Shown: positions 48,433 through 57,152 of the stretch, one piece after another
Layout: every line of letters starts with the position of its first letter
How positions within the stretch are numbered: the first letter of the stretch is position 1
From: Sphingomonas sp. LaA6.9
GTDB taxonomy: Bacteria; Pseudomonadota; Alphaproteobacteria; Sphingomonadales; Sphingomonadaceae
Direction of reading: 5' to 3'
DNA length: 64,000 nucleotides
Assembly (NCBI RefSeq): GCF_022601895.1
Contig: NZ_JAKVIO010000012.1
Span: forward strand, 26,356 to 90,355
The notes under the pieces: model-generated
What the model saw: only the letters and a program-made list of their open reading frames with translations
Databases searched by the model: none
Told to the model about the DNA's origin: nothing
Made by a program: the position numbers and the translations under genes

Positions 48433-49665
48433 ATGCTTCGCCTGCGGGTGGGGGTGGCGCTGGCGATGCTGGCGCTTGGCGCGTGCGCGACGGTGCCGCA
48501 GTCTTCGAAGGTGGCGCCGAGCACGGTTCCCAAGGCAGAGGCCCCGAAGACTGAGGCGCCGAAGGTCGATACGCCGGCCACCGCGCGCATGCTTGGCGTT
48601 TCGGGTGGACCGGATATTGCCACCCTCGCCGTCGCGCCCGAACAGGCGCGGCGGGCGCTTGCGGCGTTCCGGATCAGTTGCCCCTCGCTCATCCGCCGTC
48701 CCGACGCCAGCGGGCTTGCGCGCGGCGAGGACTGGAAACCCGCCTGTGACGCCGCGCCGGGATGGTCCGATGCCGACGCCATGGGCTTTTTCCGCACGCA
48801 TTTCGAAAGCGTGCGCGTGGGCGACGGCAAGGGGCTTGCCACGGGCTATTTCGAGCCCGAAATTCTCGGGTCGCGCACGCCGGCGCCGGGCTATGCGGTG
48901 CCGGTCTACAAGCGTCCCGACGACCTCGTCGAAGCCGACCTCTCGCTGTTCAGCGACAGCCTGAAGGGCAAGCGGGTGCGCGGACGCGTCGAGAAGGGCG
49001 CGCTCGTTCCCTATCACGACCGCGGCGCGATCGAGGACGGGGCATTAGCAGGACGCGGCCTCGAAATCGCATGGGCGGCCGATGCCGTCGAGTTCTTCTT
49101 CCTCCAGATTCAGGGCTCGGGGCGGCTGCGACTTCCCGACGGCGGTGTGATGCGCATCGGCTATGATGCGCAGAATGGACGCGACTATACGGGCATCGGC
49201 AAATTGCTGCTCGAGCGCGGCGAACTTGAGCGCGGCAAGGCCGGGATGCAGGGCATCATGGACTGGCTGCGCGCCAACCCTGAAAAGGGGCGGGCGGTGA
49301 TGCGCGAAAACCGGAGCTTCGTCTTCTTCCGCGAACTGACGGGGGCGGGGCCGCTGGGCGCGCTCGGCCTGCCCGTGACGCCGCGCGCGACGGTTGCCGC
49401 GGATCCCGCCTTCGTGCCTCTGGGCGCGCCGGTGTTCCTTGCGCTCGATCGTGCAGAGACCGCGGGGATATGGGTCGCGCAGGACACGGGGGGTGCGATC
49501 AAGGGCGCCAACCGCTTCGACACCTTCTGGGGCGCGGGAGCGGATGCGCGCACGATTGCCGGGGGAATGACCGCGCGCGGTGACGCGCTGGTTCTGCTTC
49601 CGCGCGGCGCGCTTGCGCGGATCACGGGGGCGGGGGGCGATGGCGGGACGACGCCTCGACGCTGA
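48433..49665 (+). CDS. mltA: Membrane-bound lytic murein transglycosylase A
   Basis: It cleaves the MurNAc-GlcNAc bond of peptidoglycan with 1,6-anhydro product formation. The 410-residue lipoprotein has a lipobox ending LALGAC (C18), a low-complexity KAEAPKTEAP linker and the MltA core (TGYFEPEILGSRTPAPGYAVPVYKRP, IQGSGRLRLPDGGVMRIGYDAQNGRDYTGIG). A C-terminal 3D domain follows (AQDTGGAIKGANRFDTFWGAG, in which the two conserved aspartates lie). It sits between the Tim44-like and Smr genes in one operon. Confidence 0.96.
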   Translation: MLRLRVGVALAMLALGACATVPQSSKVAPSTVPKAEAPKTEAPKVDTPATARMLGVSGGPDIATLAVAPEQARRALAAFRISCPSLIRRPDASGLARGEDWKPACDAAPGWSDADAMGFFRTHFESVRVGDGKGLATGYFEPEILGSRTPAPGYAVPVYKRPDDLVEADLSLFSDSLKGKRVRGRVEKGALVPYHDRGAIEDGALAGRGLEIAWAADAVEFFFLQIQGSGRLRLPDGGVMRIGYDAQNGRDYTGIGKLLLERGELERGKAGMQGIMDWLRANPEKGRAVMRENRSFVFFRELTGAGPLGALGLPVTPRATVAADPAFVPLGAPVFLALDRAETAGIWVAQDTGGAIKGANRFDTFWGAGADARTIAGGMTARGDALVLLPRGALARITGAGGDGGTTPRR

Positions 49666-50197
49666 CGAGCGCGCGCTGTGGGGGCGCGTGATCGCAAGCG
49701 TCACGCCGCTGACGCCTGTCCGTATCCCAGAAACGCCCGTCGCGGCCGATCCACCGAAAACCCCGGCCTCGCCCAAGCGCGGGCGCATCGTTGTCGCGCC
49801 GCCACCCCCGCCTCCACCGCCACAGGCACGTCCGGCCATTGGCGAGACACTCGACGGCAGCTGGGATCGCAGGCTCACGCGCGGCACGATCATGCCCGAC
49901 ATGGCGGTCGACCTGCACGGCCACACGCTTGATACCGCCTGGCGCCTGCTCGACGCGAGCCTCGATCGCGGCATTCGCGGCGGTGCGCGCGTGATCCTGC
50001 TGATCACCGGGAAGCCGCCGCGGCCCGACGCGCGCGGCGAGCGCCCGATGCGCGGGGCGATCCGTGCGGCCGTCGGCGACTGGCTCGGCGCGTCCCGCCA
50101 TGCCGCGCATATCGCGGCCGTTCGCAACGCGCATCCGCGCCATGGCGGCGCCGGCGCACTGTATATCATCCTCAAACGGCCTCGTTCCGCCGCGTAA
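49640..50197 (+). CDS. Smr-domain protein
   Basis: This 185-residue product has an unstructured proline-rich middle (PPPPPPPP near 55-62) and a C-terminal Smr domain (about 88-182) with the DLHGHT motif at 91-96, LLITGKPP and a final HGGAGALYIIL strand. Smr domains are nucleases related to the MutS2 C-terminus and act on branched DNA or, in recent work, on ribosome-bound mRNA. The ATG at 49640 overlaps mltA by 26 bp, so the three genes Tim44-like, mltA and smr form an operon. Confidence 0.92.
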   Translation: MAGRRLDADERALWGRVIASVTPLTPVRIPETPVAADPPKTPASPKRGRIVVAPPPPPPPPQARPAIGETLDGSWDRRLTRGTIMPDMAVDLHGHTLDTAWRLLDASLDRGIRGGARVILLITGKPPRPDARGERPMRGAIRAAVGDWLGASRHAAHIAAVRNAHPRHGGAGALYIILKRPRSAA

Positions 50198-50288
50198 AGC
50201 CAAATTTAACGAGATTCTGGCAGGAAAGCTTAATCGGGGTAGCCAATGGGGTGGTTTCTCCGGTTCTGGGAACGATCGTGGGAGCATC

Positions 50289-51968
50289 ATGGAAGGCGTA
50301 TCGCTAAAAAGCCGCGCTATCGCCTTCGCCATATGCGTCGGCGCGGGAGCCTTCATTCTTTCGGTTCTGGCGGGCGCAGGCACCGCCAGCCACGCCGACA
50401 ACGCGGCCAATGCGCTGATCGTTGCGATCATCTGCGCCGTGATGAGCTGGGCATCCGCGGATCAGGCGCTTTCCGCGGTTGCGGATGCGGTCGACAGCGC
50501 GATCAAGCGGCTTGCCGCCGCCGCGCATGGCGACTTCGAGACGCCGACTCCCGAGGAAGTGCGTGCTTGCCTGCCAGAACTCGCCGACAGCATGGATGCG
50601 CTGTTCCTCGAGACGCGCTCGACCTTTGACAGCATCCACAATCTGGCGATGTTCGATCCCGTCACCTCGCTTGCCAACCGCACCAATTTCCGCCGCGACG
50701 TGGAGCGCGCGCTGGGGGAGCTGCCAAGCGAAAGCACCTCTGCGCTGCTGTTCGTCGATCTCGACAATTTCAAGGCGGTCAACGACACGCTCGGCCATGC
50801 GCAGGGCGATCATCTGCTCGCCAAGGTTGCCAACCGCCTGCGCGCGGTGCTCGCCGCCGAACGGCATGCGGGGCGCGAGGGGCGCTTTCCGGGCATGATC
50901 GGCCGGCTGGCGGGCGACGAGTTCACGATGTTCCTGCCCGATATCGCAGGTCCCGACGACGCGAGGCGGGTGGCGCAGCGAATCCTGTACGCGCTCAACG
51001 AGGATATCGAGCTTTCGGGGCACACGATCCGCGTGGGGGCGTCGATCGGCGTCGCGATCTATCCCGAACATGGCCGGTCGCTGACCACGCTGATGAAGGC
51101 GGCCGATGTCGCGATGTACCACGCCAAGGCGAACGGGCGCGCGCAGGCGCAACTCTACACCGACGCACTCGCCGACGCATTGAGCGAGCGGCTGCGCATG
51201 GAGCAGGATCTGCGCCAGGCGTTGACCCACGCGCATTTCCGCCTCGCTTTCCAGCCGCAGATCGCGCTGACCAGCAACGAGATCACCACCGCCGAGGCGC
51301 TGCTGCGCTGGGAGCATCCCGAAGACGGCACGCGCATGCCCGGCGAATTCATCGACATTGCCGAGGAGAGCGCGCTGATCGTCGAGATCGGCGATTGGGT
51401 GATCGACGCCGTGGCTGCCACCATCGCGCGCTGGGACCGCTTCGGCATCCAGCAGCGGCTCGCGATCAACATCAGCCCGCGCCAGATCGAGCAGCACGAC
51501 TTCTTCTCGCGCCTGCGCGAACGCATGGAGCATCATGGTGCCCCGGCGCGCCTGCTCGAACTCGAGATCACCGAAGGGCTCGCCATGACGTGCGGCGACG
51601 CGGTGTTCCATGAGATGGCGGCCTTCCGAAAGGACGGCGCGATGATCTCGATCGACGATTTCGGCACCGGCTATTCAAACTTCTCGCGGCTGCGCGACAT
51701 GCCGATCGACCGCGTGAAGCTCGACCGGTCGATGATCGCCGACATCGCGGTGTCCGATCAGGCGCGTGCGATCATCCATGCGGTGATCGAACTGATCCAC
51801 GGCCTTGGCCACAAGGTCGTCGCGGAAGGCGTCGAGACGCGCGAGCAGGTCGACGTGCTCAAGGTGATCGGCTGCGATGCGGTGCAGGGCTATGTCATCG
51901 CGCCCCCGATGGACGAGCACGAATTCCTCGACTGGGCGCGCGTCGAGCGTCCCGCGCTCGCGGGGTGA
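50289..51968 (+). CDS. Putative cyclic-di-GMP phosphodiesterase with GGDEF and EAL domains
   Basis: This 559-residue membrane protein has two helices at about 9-30 and 38-60, then GGDEF (130-300) and EAL (315-555) domains. The GGDEF signature is AGDEF (208-212), so cyclase activity is doubtful although not excluded. The EAL domain keeps its catalytic set: E336-A-L, NISPRQ, LEITEG, DDFGTGYSN, VKLDRS, EGVET and VQGY. It probably degrades c-di-GMP, perhaps with the GGDEF half binding GTP as a regulator. The ATG at 50289 has GGGAG upstream. A family 1 palindrome follows the stop codon. Confidence 0.93.
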   Translation: MEGVSLKSRAIAFAICVGAGAFILSVLAGAGTASHADNAANALIVAIICAVMSWASADQALSAVADAVDSAIKRLAAAAHGDFETPTPEEVRACLPELADSMDALFLETRSTFDSIHNLAMFDPVTSLANRTNFRRDVERALGELPSESTSALLFVDLDNFKAVNDTLGHAQGDHLLAKVANRLRAVLAAERHAGREGRFPGMIGRLAGDEFTMFLPDIAGPDDARRVAQRILYALNEDIELSGHTIRVGASIGVAIYPEHGRSLTTLMKAADVAMYHAKANGRAQAQLYTDALADALSERLRMEQDLRQALTHAHFRLAFQPQIALTSNEITTAEALLRWEHPEDGTRMPGEFIDIAEESALIVEIGDWVIDAVAATIARWDRFGIQQRLAINISPRQIEQHDFFSRLRERMEHHGAPARLLELEITEGLAMTCGDAVFHEMAAFRKDGAMISIDDFGTGYSNFSRLRDMPIDRVKLDRSMIADIAVSDQARAIIHAVIELIHGLGHKVVAEGVETREQVDVLKVIGCDAVQGYVIAPPMDEHEFLDWARVERPALAG

Positions 51969-51978
51969 TACACCTTCG

Positions 51979-52092
51979 CCGCTCATCCTGAGGAGGGACT
52001 GAGCTTGGCGAAGTCCCATCTCGAAGGACAGCCTTATGCAAGTCCTTCGAGACGCCGTTTCGCCAGGCTCAACGGCTCCTCAGGATGAGCGG
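51979..52092. repeat. Dispersed palindrome, family 1, full copy
   Basis: Both arms are complete (CCGCTCATCCTGAGGAGGGA at the left, GGCTCCTCAGGATGAGCGG at the right), with a 15-bp loop between CTCGAAGGAC and GTCCTTCGAG. It lies between the convergent GGDEF/EAL and dapE genes, ending next to the dapE stop codon, where it could also act as a terminator. Confidence 0.9.
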
Positions 52093-52093
52093 T

Positions 52094-53230
52094 TTACTGA
52101 TCCGCGAGCGCTTCGCGGATCACCAGTTCGAAGATTTCGGTCAGCGCGTGGATGTCGGCGAGCGCGGCGGCTTCGTCGAGCTTGTGCATGGTCGCGTTGC
52201 ACAGTCCGAATTCGACCACCGGGCACAGCTTCGACAGGAAACGCGCGTCCGATGTGCCGCCCGTCGTCGAGAGTTCGGGCACGAGCCCGGTGACACGGCG
52301 GATCGCGCCCGAGACGATGTCCGAAAGCCGGCCGGGCTCGGTAAGGAAGGATTCGCCCGATATGCGCGCGACAAGCGAGGCATTGGGCGATTCCTCGTGA
52401 CATATCGTGCGAATGCGCTCGACCAGTGCTTCGCCGGTATGAAGATCGTTGAAGCGGATGCTGATCCGCGCCTTGGCGAGCGCCGGGATCACGTTGGTCG
52501 CAGGATTGCCCACTTCGATATCGGTGATCTCGATATTGGAGGGCTGGAACCAGTCGCTGCCCTGATCGAGCTCGATCGCGTCGATCCGCGACAGGATGCG
52601 GACGAGCGCGGGGATCGGATTGTCGGCCATGTGCGGATAGGCGACATGGCCCTGCGTCCCCGCGACCTCGATCCACATGTTGACCGATCCGCGGCGGCCG
52701 ATCTTCAGCATGTCGCCCAGCTGGTGGACGGACGTAGGCTCGCCGACGAGGCACAGATCGGGATGGTGGCCATTGGCCTGCATCCACTCGATCAACGCGA
52801 CTGTGCCGTGGACCGCCGGGCCTTCCTCGTCGCCCGTGATGATCAGGCTCAACGTGCCGGGTCGATCAGCGGTGCGCTCCGCCGCCGCGACGAAGGCGGC
52901 GATCGAGCCCTTCATGTCGACCGCGCCGCGGCCATAGAGAAGGTCGCCGCGGATCTCGGGCGTGAAGGGGTCGCTCGACCAGCCATTGCCGGGGGGGACG
53001 ACATCGAGATGCCCGGCATAGGCGAAGTGCGGGCCGCCCGAACCACGTACCGCGAACAGGTTTTCGACGGGGCCGTCGGGCGCGTCGCCGGCGACGAAGC
53101 GGTGGACCGCGAAGCCGATCGTGCCAAGCGCCTCTTCGAGAACATCGAACACTACACCCGTCGCTGGCGTGATGCTCGGTGCGGCGATCAGCCGGCTGGT
53201 GAGGTCGATGGGGTCGATGGACGCGGTCAT
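52094..53230 (-). CDS. dapE: Succinyl-diaminopimelate desuccinylase
   Basis: This zinc M20 hydrolase produces LL-diaminopimelate for lysine and peptidoglycan. The 378-residue protein has AYAGHLDVVPPG with the first metal ligand, GRGAVDMKGSIAAFVAA, TGDEEGPAVHGT, CLVGEPTS and the late ligand in FGLCNATMHKLDE. Length and motifs are normal. No dapD is adjacent. A family 1 palindrome directly abuts its 3' end. Confidence 0.97.
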   Translation of the reverse strand: MTASIDPIDLTSRLIAAPSITPATGVVFDVLEEALGTIGFAVHRFVAGDAPDGPVENLFAVRGSGGPHFAYAGHLDVVPPGNGWSSDPFTPEIRGDLLYGRGAVDMKGSIAAFVAAAERTADRPGTLSLIITGDEEGPAVHGTVALIEWMQANGHHPDLCLVGEPTSVHQLGDMLKIGRRGSVNMWIEVAGTQGHVAYPHMADNPIPALVRILSRIDAIELDQGSDWFQPSNIEITDIEVGNPATNVIPALAKARISIRFNDLHTGEALVERIRTICHEESPNASLVARISGESFLTEPGRLSDIVSGAIRRVTGLVPELSTTGGTSDARFLSKLCPVVEFGLCNATMHKLDEAAALADIHALTEIFELVIREALADQ

Positions 53231-53351
53231 GCGCTGCGACTAGCTTGCCGCGATGCGTTTGCCCAGAGCCCGATCGTTTGAGGTTGAAGCGCTGCGCGCT
53301 TCAGCCGAAAGCGTGGAGCAGGCTTTGTGCAAATAGATGCGGAAGGATGCC

Positions 53352-53801
53352 ATGCCCAAGCTCGACCTCGAAGCCATCCCGCAGATCAATCTGACGGGGT
53401 ATCCGCCGGTCCATGCCGACAAGGTCCAGGGGCGATGGTATCGCAGACTCGCACCGGCCACGGGGATTGTCGATTTCGGCGCCAGCCATGTCACGCTCAA
53501 GCCCGGCGCCTGGTCCTCGCAACGGCACTGGCATGAGGGCGAGGATGAACTGGTTGTCATGATCGCGGGCGAAGCGGTGCTCGTCGACGATCACGGCCGT
53601 CACTCCATGCGCCCCGGCGACGTCGCGGTCTTTCCCAAGAATGACGGCAACGGGCACGTACTCATCAACGAGAGCGGCGCCGACTGCGTATTCGTGGCGA
53701 TCGGGCGGCCATCGGCCACCGATTGCCATTATCCCGACATCGACATGCATCTGGACGGCGCGACCAACGCATTCCGTCGCAAGGATGGAAGCGCGTTCTG
53801 A
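53352..53801 (+). CDS. Cupin-domain protein
   Basis: This 149-residue single-domain cupin has the metal-binding motif 1 H59-W-H61-E-G-E-D-E65 in RHWHEGEDELVVMIAGEAVLVDDHG and motif 2 with RPGDVAVFPKNDGNGHVLIN. Such proteins bind a divalent metal and can be isomerases, dioxygenases or sugar-binding regulators; none of these can be chosen from the sequence. The ATG at 53352 (PKLDLE) is preferred to one five codons upstream. It is divergent from dapE. Confidence 0.85.
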   Translation: MPKLDLEAIPQINLTGYPPVHADKVQGRWYRRLAPATGIVDFGASHVTLKPGAWSSQRHWHEGEDELVVMIAGEAVLVDDHGRHSMRPGDVAVFPKNDGNGHVLINESGADCVFVAIGRPSATDCHYPDIDMHLDGATNAFRRKDGSAF

Positions 53802-53875
53802 GCGTAATATTACTTGTGTGCCGAAACGGAACCAGCTGTGCTATAACAAAACAGCAATGAAGGGCCGCGCACGTA

Positions 53876-54592
53876 ATGGGTAATCGAGTTCTCATCGTCG
53901 AAGATGAGCCGACACTCCTCCATGTTCTGGAGGCAACGCTGGAATATGGGGGTTTCGAAAGTGTCGTCGCGCGGACGGGTCGCGCGGCGGTGGAATTGTT
54001 CGACTCGGGCGGCATCGACGCGGTGTTGCTCGACCTGGGGCTTCCCGATCTCGACGGGAGCGAATTGCTGAAGCAGCTGCGCGAGCGATCCAACCTGCCG
54101 ATCATCGTTGTTTCCGGGCACGATACCGAGAGCGACCGCATCGCGGCGCTCGATCTCGGCGCGGACGATTTCGTGCCCAAGCCCTTCCTGCCCGGCGAAC
54201 TCCTCGCGCGTATTCGCGCAGCCTTGCGGCGTTACGAAACGCCTGCCGCGGCAGCGGAGACGGCCGGAGCCGATAGCGATACGCTCAACATCGATCCGGT
54301 CCAGCCTCTGGTGACCGTGAGTGGCGAGATCATCTATCTCACGACGCATGAGCACAAGCTTCTCACCACGCTTGCGGCCCGGATGGACCGGGCGGTGACC
54401 GTGGATGAAATTGTTACGGAGATATGGGGCAGCGCGGATCCGCTGCATCAGGGCAATCTGCGTGTCCTCATCCACAAGCTGCGCGAGAAGATCGAGGCCA
54501 ATCCGAAGGCGCCGCGCTTCCTGCTGACGGTGCACGGCATCGGTTACCGGTTGCGCGCGCACAGCAAGGAAAACGCGTCGGCGGCCGCTTGA
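53876..54592 (+). CDS. OmpR/PhoB-family response regulator, orphan
   Basis: This 238-residue two-component regulator has a receiver domain with acidic pocket D10/E11, phospho-acceptor D53, S80 and K102, and a C-terminal winged helix (HEHKLLTTLAARMDRAVTVDEIVTEIWGS... GYRLR). A long linker (115-145) is alanine-rich. No histidine kinase is encoded nearby, so its partner must lie elsewhere. The upstream gap contains a TATAAC-type -10 box with no clear -35 at normal spacing. Confidence 0.93.
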   Translation: MGNRVLIVEDEPTLLHVLEATLEYGGFESVVARTGRAAVELFDSGGIDAVLLDLGLPDLDGSELLKQLRERSNLPIIVVSGHDTESDRIAALDLGADDFVPKPFLPGELLARIRAALRRYETPAAAAETAGADSDTLNIDPVQPLVTVSGEIIYLTTHEHKLLTTLAARMDRAVTVDEIVTEIWGSADPLHQGNLRVLIHKLREKIEANPKAPRFLLTVHGIGYRLRAHSKENASAAA

Positions 54593-54638
54593 ACCTTTGC
54601 CGTCGCGCTGGCACAGGCGCGGGCAAGAGGAGATCGCC

Positions 54639-55256
54639 ATGCGCATTGCGGTTCTGACATTCGACGGCTTCAACGAACTCGATTCGTTCGTCGCAGCCGC
54701 GATCCTCAACCGTATGCGTGGCAGCGGCTGGAAGGCATCCATCACTTCGCCCGACGCGCGCGTCACCTCGATGAACGGCGTCACCATCTGCCGCGAGGAG
54801 CCGATCGAATTTGCGGCGGCAGCGGACGCCGTGATCATCGGCAGCGGCATCAGGACGCGCGAGATCGCGGCCGATCGTGATTTGCTCGACCGGCTGCAGC
54901 TCGACCCGAGACGGCAGCTCATCGGCGCGCAATGCTCGGGCACCTTGCTGCTCGCGAAGCTGGGACTGATCGGCGACATGCCCGCCTGCACCGATCTCAC
55001 CACGAAACCCTGGGTGATCGAGGCGGGCGTAAACGTCGTCGACGCGCCCTTTCATGCCCGCGGCAATATTGCGACCGCGGGTGGCTGCCTTGCATCCCAA
55101 TATCTCGCGACATGGATCCTGCTGCGTGGCGCATCGCGCGCCGATGCCGCGGCGGCGATGCACTACGTCGCACCCGTGGGCGAGAAGGAAAGCTATGTCA
55201 CGCGCGCGCTGGACGTGGTTTCGCCGTTCGTGACGGAGCCGTCTGTCGCCGCGTGA
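54639..55256 (+). CDS. DJ-1/PfpI-family protein
   Basis: This 205-residue protein of the DJ-1/PfpI superfamily (glutamine-amidotransferase-like fold) has the nucleophile cysteine C99 in QLIGAQCSGTLLLAKLG, with E13 in the position of the conserved glutamate. It is closest in pattern to the isonitrile hydratase/AraC-ligand type (TTKPWVIEAGVNVVDAPFHARGNIATAGGCLASQ). The ATG at 54639 has GGAGAT upstream. It follows the response regulator with a 46-bp gap and may be co-transcribed. Activity is not predictable beyond a hydratase, glyoxalase or chaperone guess. Confidence 0.87.
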   Translation: MRIAVLTFDGFNELDSFVAAAILNRMRGSGWKASITSPDARVTSMNGVTICREEPIEFAAAADAVIIGSGIRTREIAADRDLLDRLQLDPRRQLIGAQCSGTLLLAKLGLIGDMPACTDLTTKPWVIEAGVNVVDAPFHARGNIATAGGCLASQYLATWILLRGASRADAAAAMHYVAPVGEKESYVTRALDVVSPFVTEPSVAA

Positions 55257-55263
55257 TGGCTGA

Positions 55264-55935
55264 TCACTGACCTTGCGATGTGCGCTCGAACTTCTCGATC
55301 ACCCAGTCTTCTTCCTGCGCACCGGCGATCCAGTCCTGCATGAAGGGGTGGTTGATGACCGCCTGCATATAGGGTTCGGCAAAGCGCGCGATCGGAAGCT
55401 GATAGGTGACGAAGCGTGTGACGACGGGCGCGAACATCATGTCCGCCGCGCCGAACTCGCCGAACAGGAAGTCGCCCGAGCCCGCAAAACGGGCGCGCGC
55501 CTCTGCCCAGAGTTGCATGATGCGCGCGATGTCCTGCATCACATCTGCCGACGGAGGCTGCGGCTGGTAGATCTGGCGGATGTTCATGCTGTGCTCGCGG
55601 CGGAGCGCAGCGAAGCTCGAATGCATCTCGGCCGACATCGAGCGCGCCATGGCGCGCGCGGCGTCATCCTCGGGCCAGAAGAGCGTGCGATCCGTCTTTT
55701 CCGCAAGATATTCGATGATGGCGAGGCTGTCCCACACCACGACCTCGCCGTCCCAAAGGATCGGCACCTTGCCCGAGGAAGGCGCGAATTCGTCGCCCTC
55801 GCGGCGCTTGTCCCAGTCCTGGTCGTAGAGCGGGACGACATTTTCCTCGAAGGGAAGTCCCGATTGCCGGACCGCGAGCCAGCCGCGCAGCGACCAGCTC
55901 GAATACGCCTTGTTACCGATGAAGAGCTTGAGCAT
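55264..55935 (-). CDS. Glutathione S-transferase
   Basis: This 223-residue cytosolic GST has a thioredoxin-like N-terminal domain (MLKLFIGNKAYSSWSLRGWLAVRQSG, GKVPILWDGEVVVWDSLAIIEYLAE with the cis-Pro and ESxAI-type glutathione motif) and an all-helical C-terminal domain. The SSWS near residue 12 carries the likely catalytic serine. The start at 55935 is the fold start. It could detoxify electrophiles or serve an aromatic-degradation route, but no pathway genes are adjacent. It lies downstream of the DUF4269 gene on the same strand. Confidence 0.93.
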   Translation of the reverse strand: MLKLFIGNKAYSSWSLRGWLAVRQSGLPFEENVVPLYDQDWDKRREGDEFAPSSGKVPILWDGEVVVWDSLAIIEYLAEKTDRTLFWPEDDAARAMARSMSAEMHSSFAALRREHSMNIRQIYQPQPPSADVMQDIARIMQLWAEARARFAGSGDFLFGEFGAADMMFAPVVTRFVTYQLPIARFAEPYMQAVINHPFMQDWIAGAQEEDWVIEKFERTSQGQ

Positions 55936-55983
55936 GGCTGATCGCATAGCCGGGACGGGCGAGGGCGGCAATGTCGCGCGGCG

Positions 55984-56508
55984 TCAAAAGCCTGCGCGCG
56001 CGATCAAAAGGGCAAGCTCATCGTCCGGGGCCGGGTGGAGCGCTGCGAGTGCGTCATAGGGATTTCCGGGCAAGGCGAGCGCCGCTGCAAAGGCGGGCTC
56101 GGTTTTGGTGCCCGCATGGCGCGCAGCCATCACCTTGGCATGGAACGCCTGTCCGCCGAGCGCAAGCAGGCGTTTCTCGACCTGAAAATGCAGCCAGCCG
56201 GGCTGCTCGGCGACGGGTTGCGCGCTTCCGAAAATCTCGAACATCCAGCCATGCGCTGAAAAGGACGCGATCAGCGGTCGGCTTTCGGTCGTCCAATGTC
56301 GAAGCGAGAAGCCGGCACAGTCGCTAAAATCCTGCCACAGCACATGTGCAAGCCGGTCCGGATCGGGCGCATGGCACAATATGTCGATATCGCTCGATGG
56401 CAGGTCGATCCCGAGCGGCGGGGTGCCCGCGACATGCGGATCGAAGGGGGCAAGCGCGGCGAGCACGCCGGAGCGCCCGATCGCGTCAATATAGCCAGGC
56501 CGGCTCAG
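55984..56508 (-). CDS. DUF4269 protein with non-standard start
   Basis: The coherent protein (about 174 residues) has the DUF4269 pattern: AGTPPLGIDLPSSDIDILCHAPDPD, the nucleotidyltransferase-like DxD context, FEIFGSAQPVAEQPGWLHFQVEKRLL, and a C-terminal GNPYDALAALHP. The family normally begins about 25 residues before GTPPLGID. In that space there is no ATG, GTG or TTG except a GTG in SGVLAAL that would delete part of helix 1. A CTG overlapping the engB TGA (C-TGA) at 56508 gives the expected length and is used here. An open frame runs on to 56826 inside engB. Confidence 0.75.
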   Translation of the reverse strand: MSRPGYIDAIGRSGVLAALAPFDPHVAGTPPLGIDLPSSDIDILCHAPDPDRLAHVLWQDFSDCAGFSLRHWTTESRPLIASFSAHGWMFEIFGSAQPVAEQPGWLHFQVEKRLLALGGQAFHAKVMAARHAGTKTEPAFAAALALPGNPYDALAALHPAPDDELALLIARAGF

Positions 56509-57152
56509 GCGGTGATGGCCTCGATCACCGCGGCGCGCAGTTCGGCCATGCCCTGTCCCGTCTCGCTTGAGGTCGCGATGATCTCGGGATGTGCGGCGGG
56601 ACGCGTGCGCGCCTCGGTGGCGGTGCGTTCCATGACCGCGGCAAGCTCGGTGGGCTTGATCTTGTCGGCCTTGGTCAGAACCAGCCGGTAGCTGACGGCG
56701 GCCTCGTCGAGCATCTTCATCACGTCGCGGTCGACATCCTTGATGCCGTGGCGCGCGTCGATCAGCACCAGCGTGCGCTTCAGCACCGCGCGGCCGCGCA
56801 GGAAGTCGTTGATGAGGAAGCGCCATTGCTTGACGACATCCTTGGGCGCCTTGGCAAAGCCATAGCCCGGCATGTCGACGAGCCGCAGGATCAGCGGATC
56901 GCCGACGTCGAAGAAGTTGAGTTCCTGCGTGCGCCCCGGCGTGTTCGACGTACGCGCCAGCCCGTTGCGGTTGGTGAGCCCATTGAGCAGCGACGACTTG
57001 CCGACATTCGAACGTCCGGCAAAGGCGACCTCGGGCACGCTCATGTCCGGCAGGAATTTGAGCGCGGGCGCGGACTTCAGGAAGGCGACGGGCCCCGCGA
57101 AAATCTTTCGCGCGGCCTCGATCGCTTCTTCGGTCCTTTCGGGCTCGCTCAC
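56505..57152 (-). CDS. engB: Ribosome-biogenesis GTPase EngB (YsxC/YihA)
   Basis: This essential TRAFAC GTPase is involved in large-subunit assembly. The 215-residue protein has G1 GRSNVGKSSLLN, G3 DMPGYGFAK, G4 LTKADK and G5-like ATSSETGQG. The GTG at 57152 overlaps the yidC stop codon (GTGA), the usual coupling. It is part of the rpmH-rnpA-yidD-yidC-engB operon. In other genomes argB often follows; here a DUF4269 gene does. Confidence 0.97.
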   Translation of the reverse strand: MSEPERTEEAIEAARKIFAGPVAFLKSAPALKFLPDMSVPEVAFAGRSNVGKSSLLNGLTNRNGLARTSNTPGRTQELNFFDVGDPLILRLVDMPGYGFAKAPKDVVKQWRFLINDFLRGRAVLKRTLVLIDARHGIKDVDRDVMKMLDEAAVSYRLVLTKADKIKPTELAAVMERTATEARTRPAAHPEIIATSSETGQGMAELRAAVIEAITA

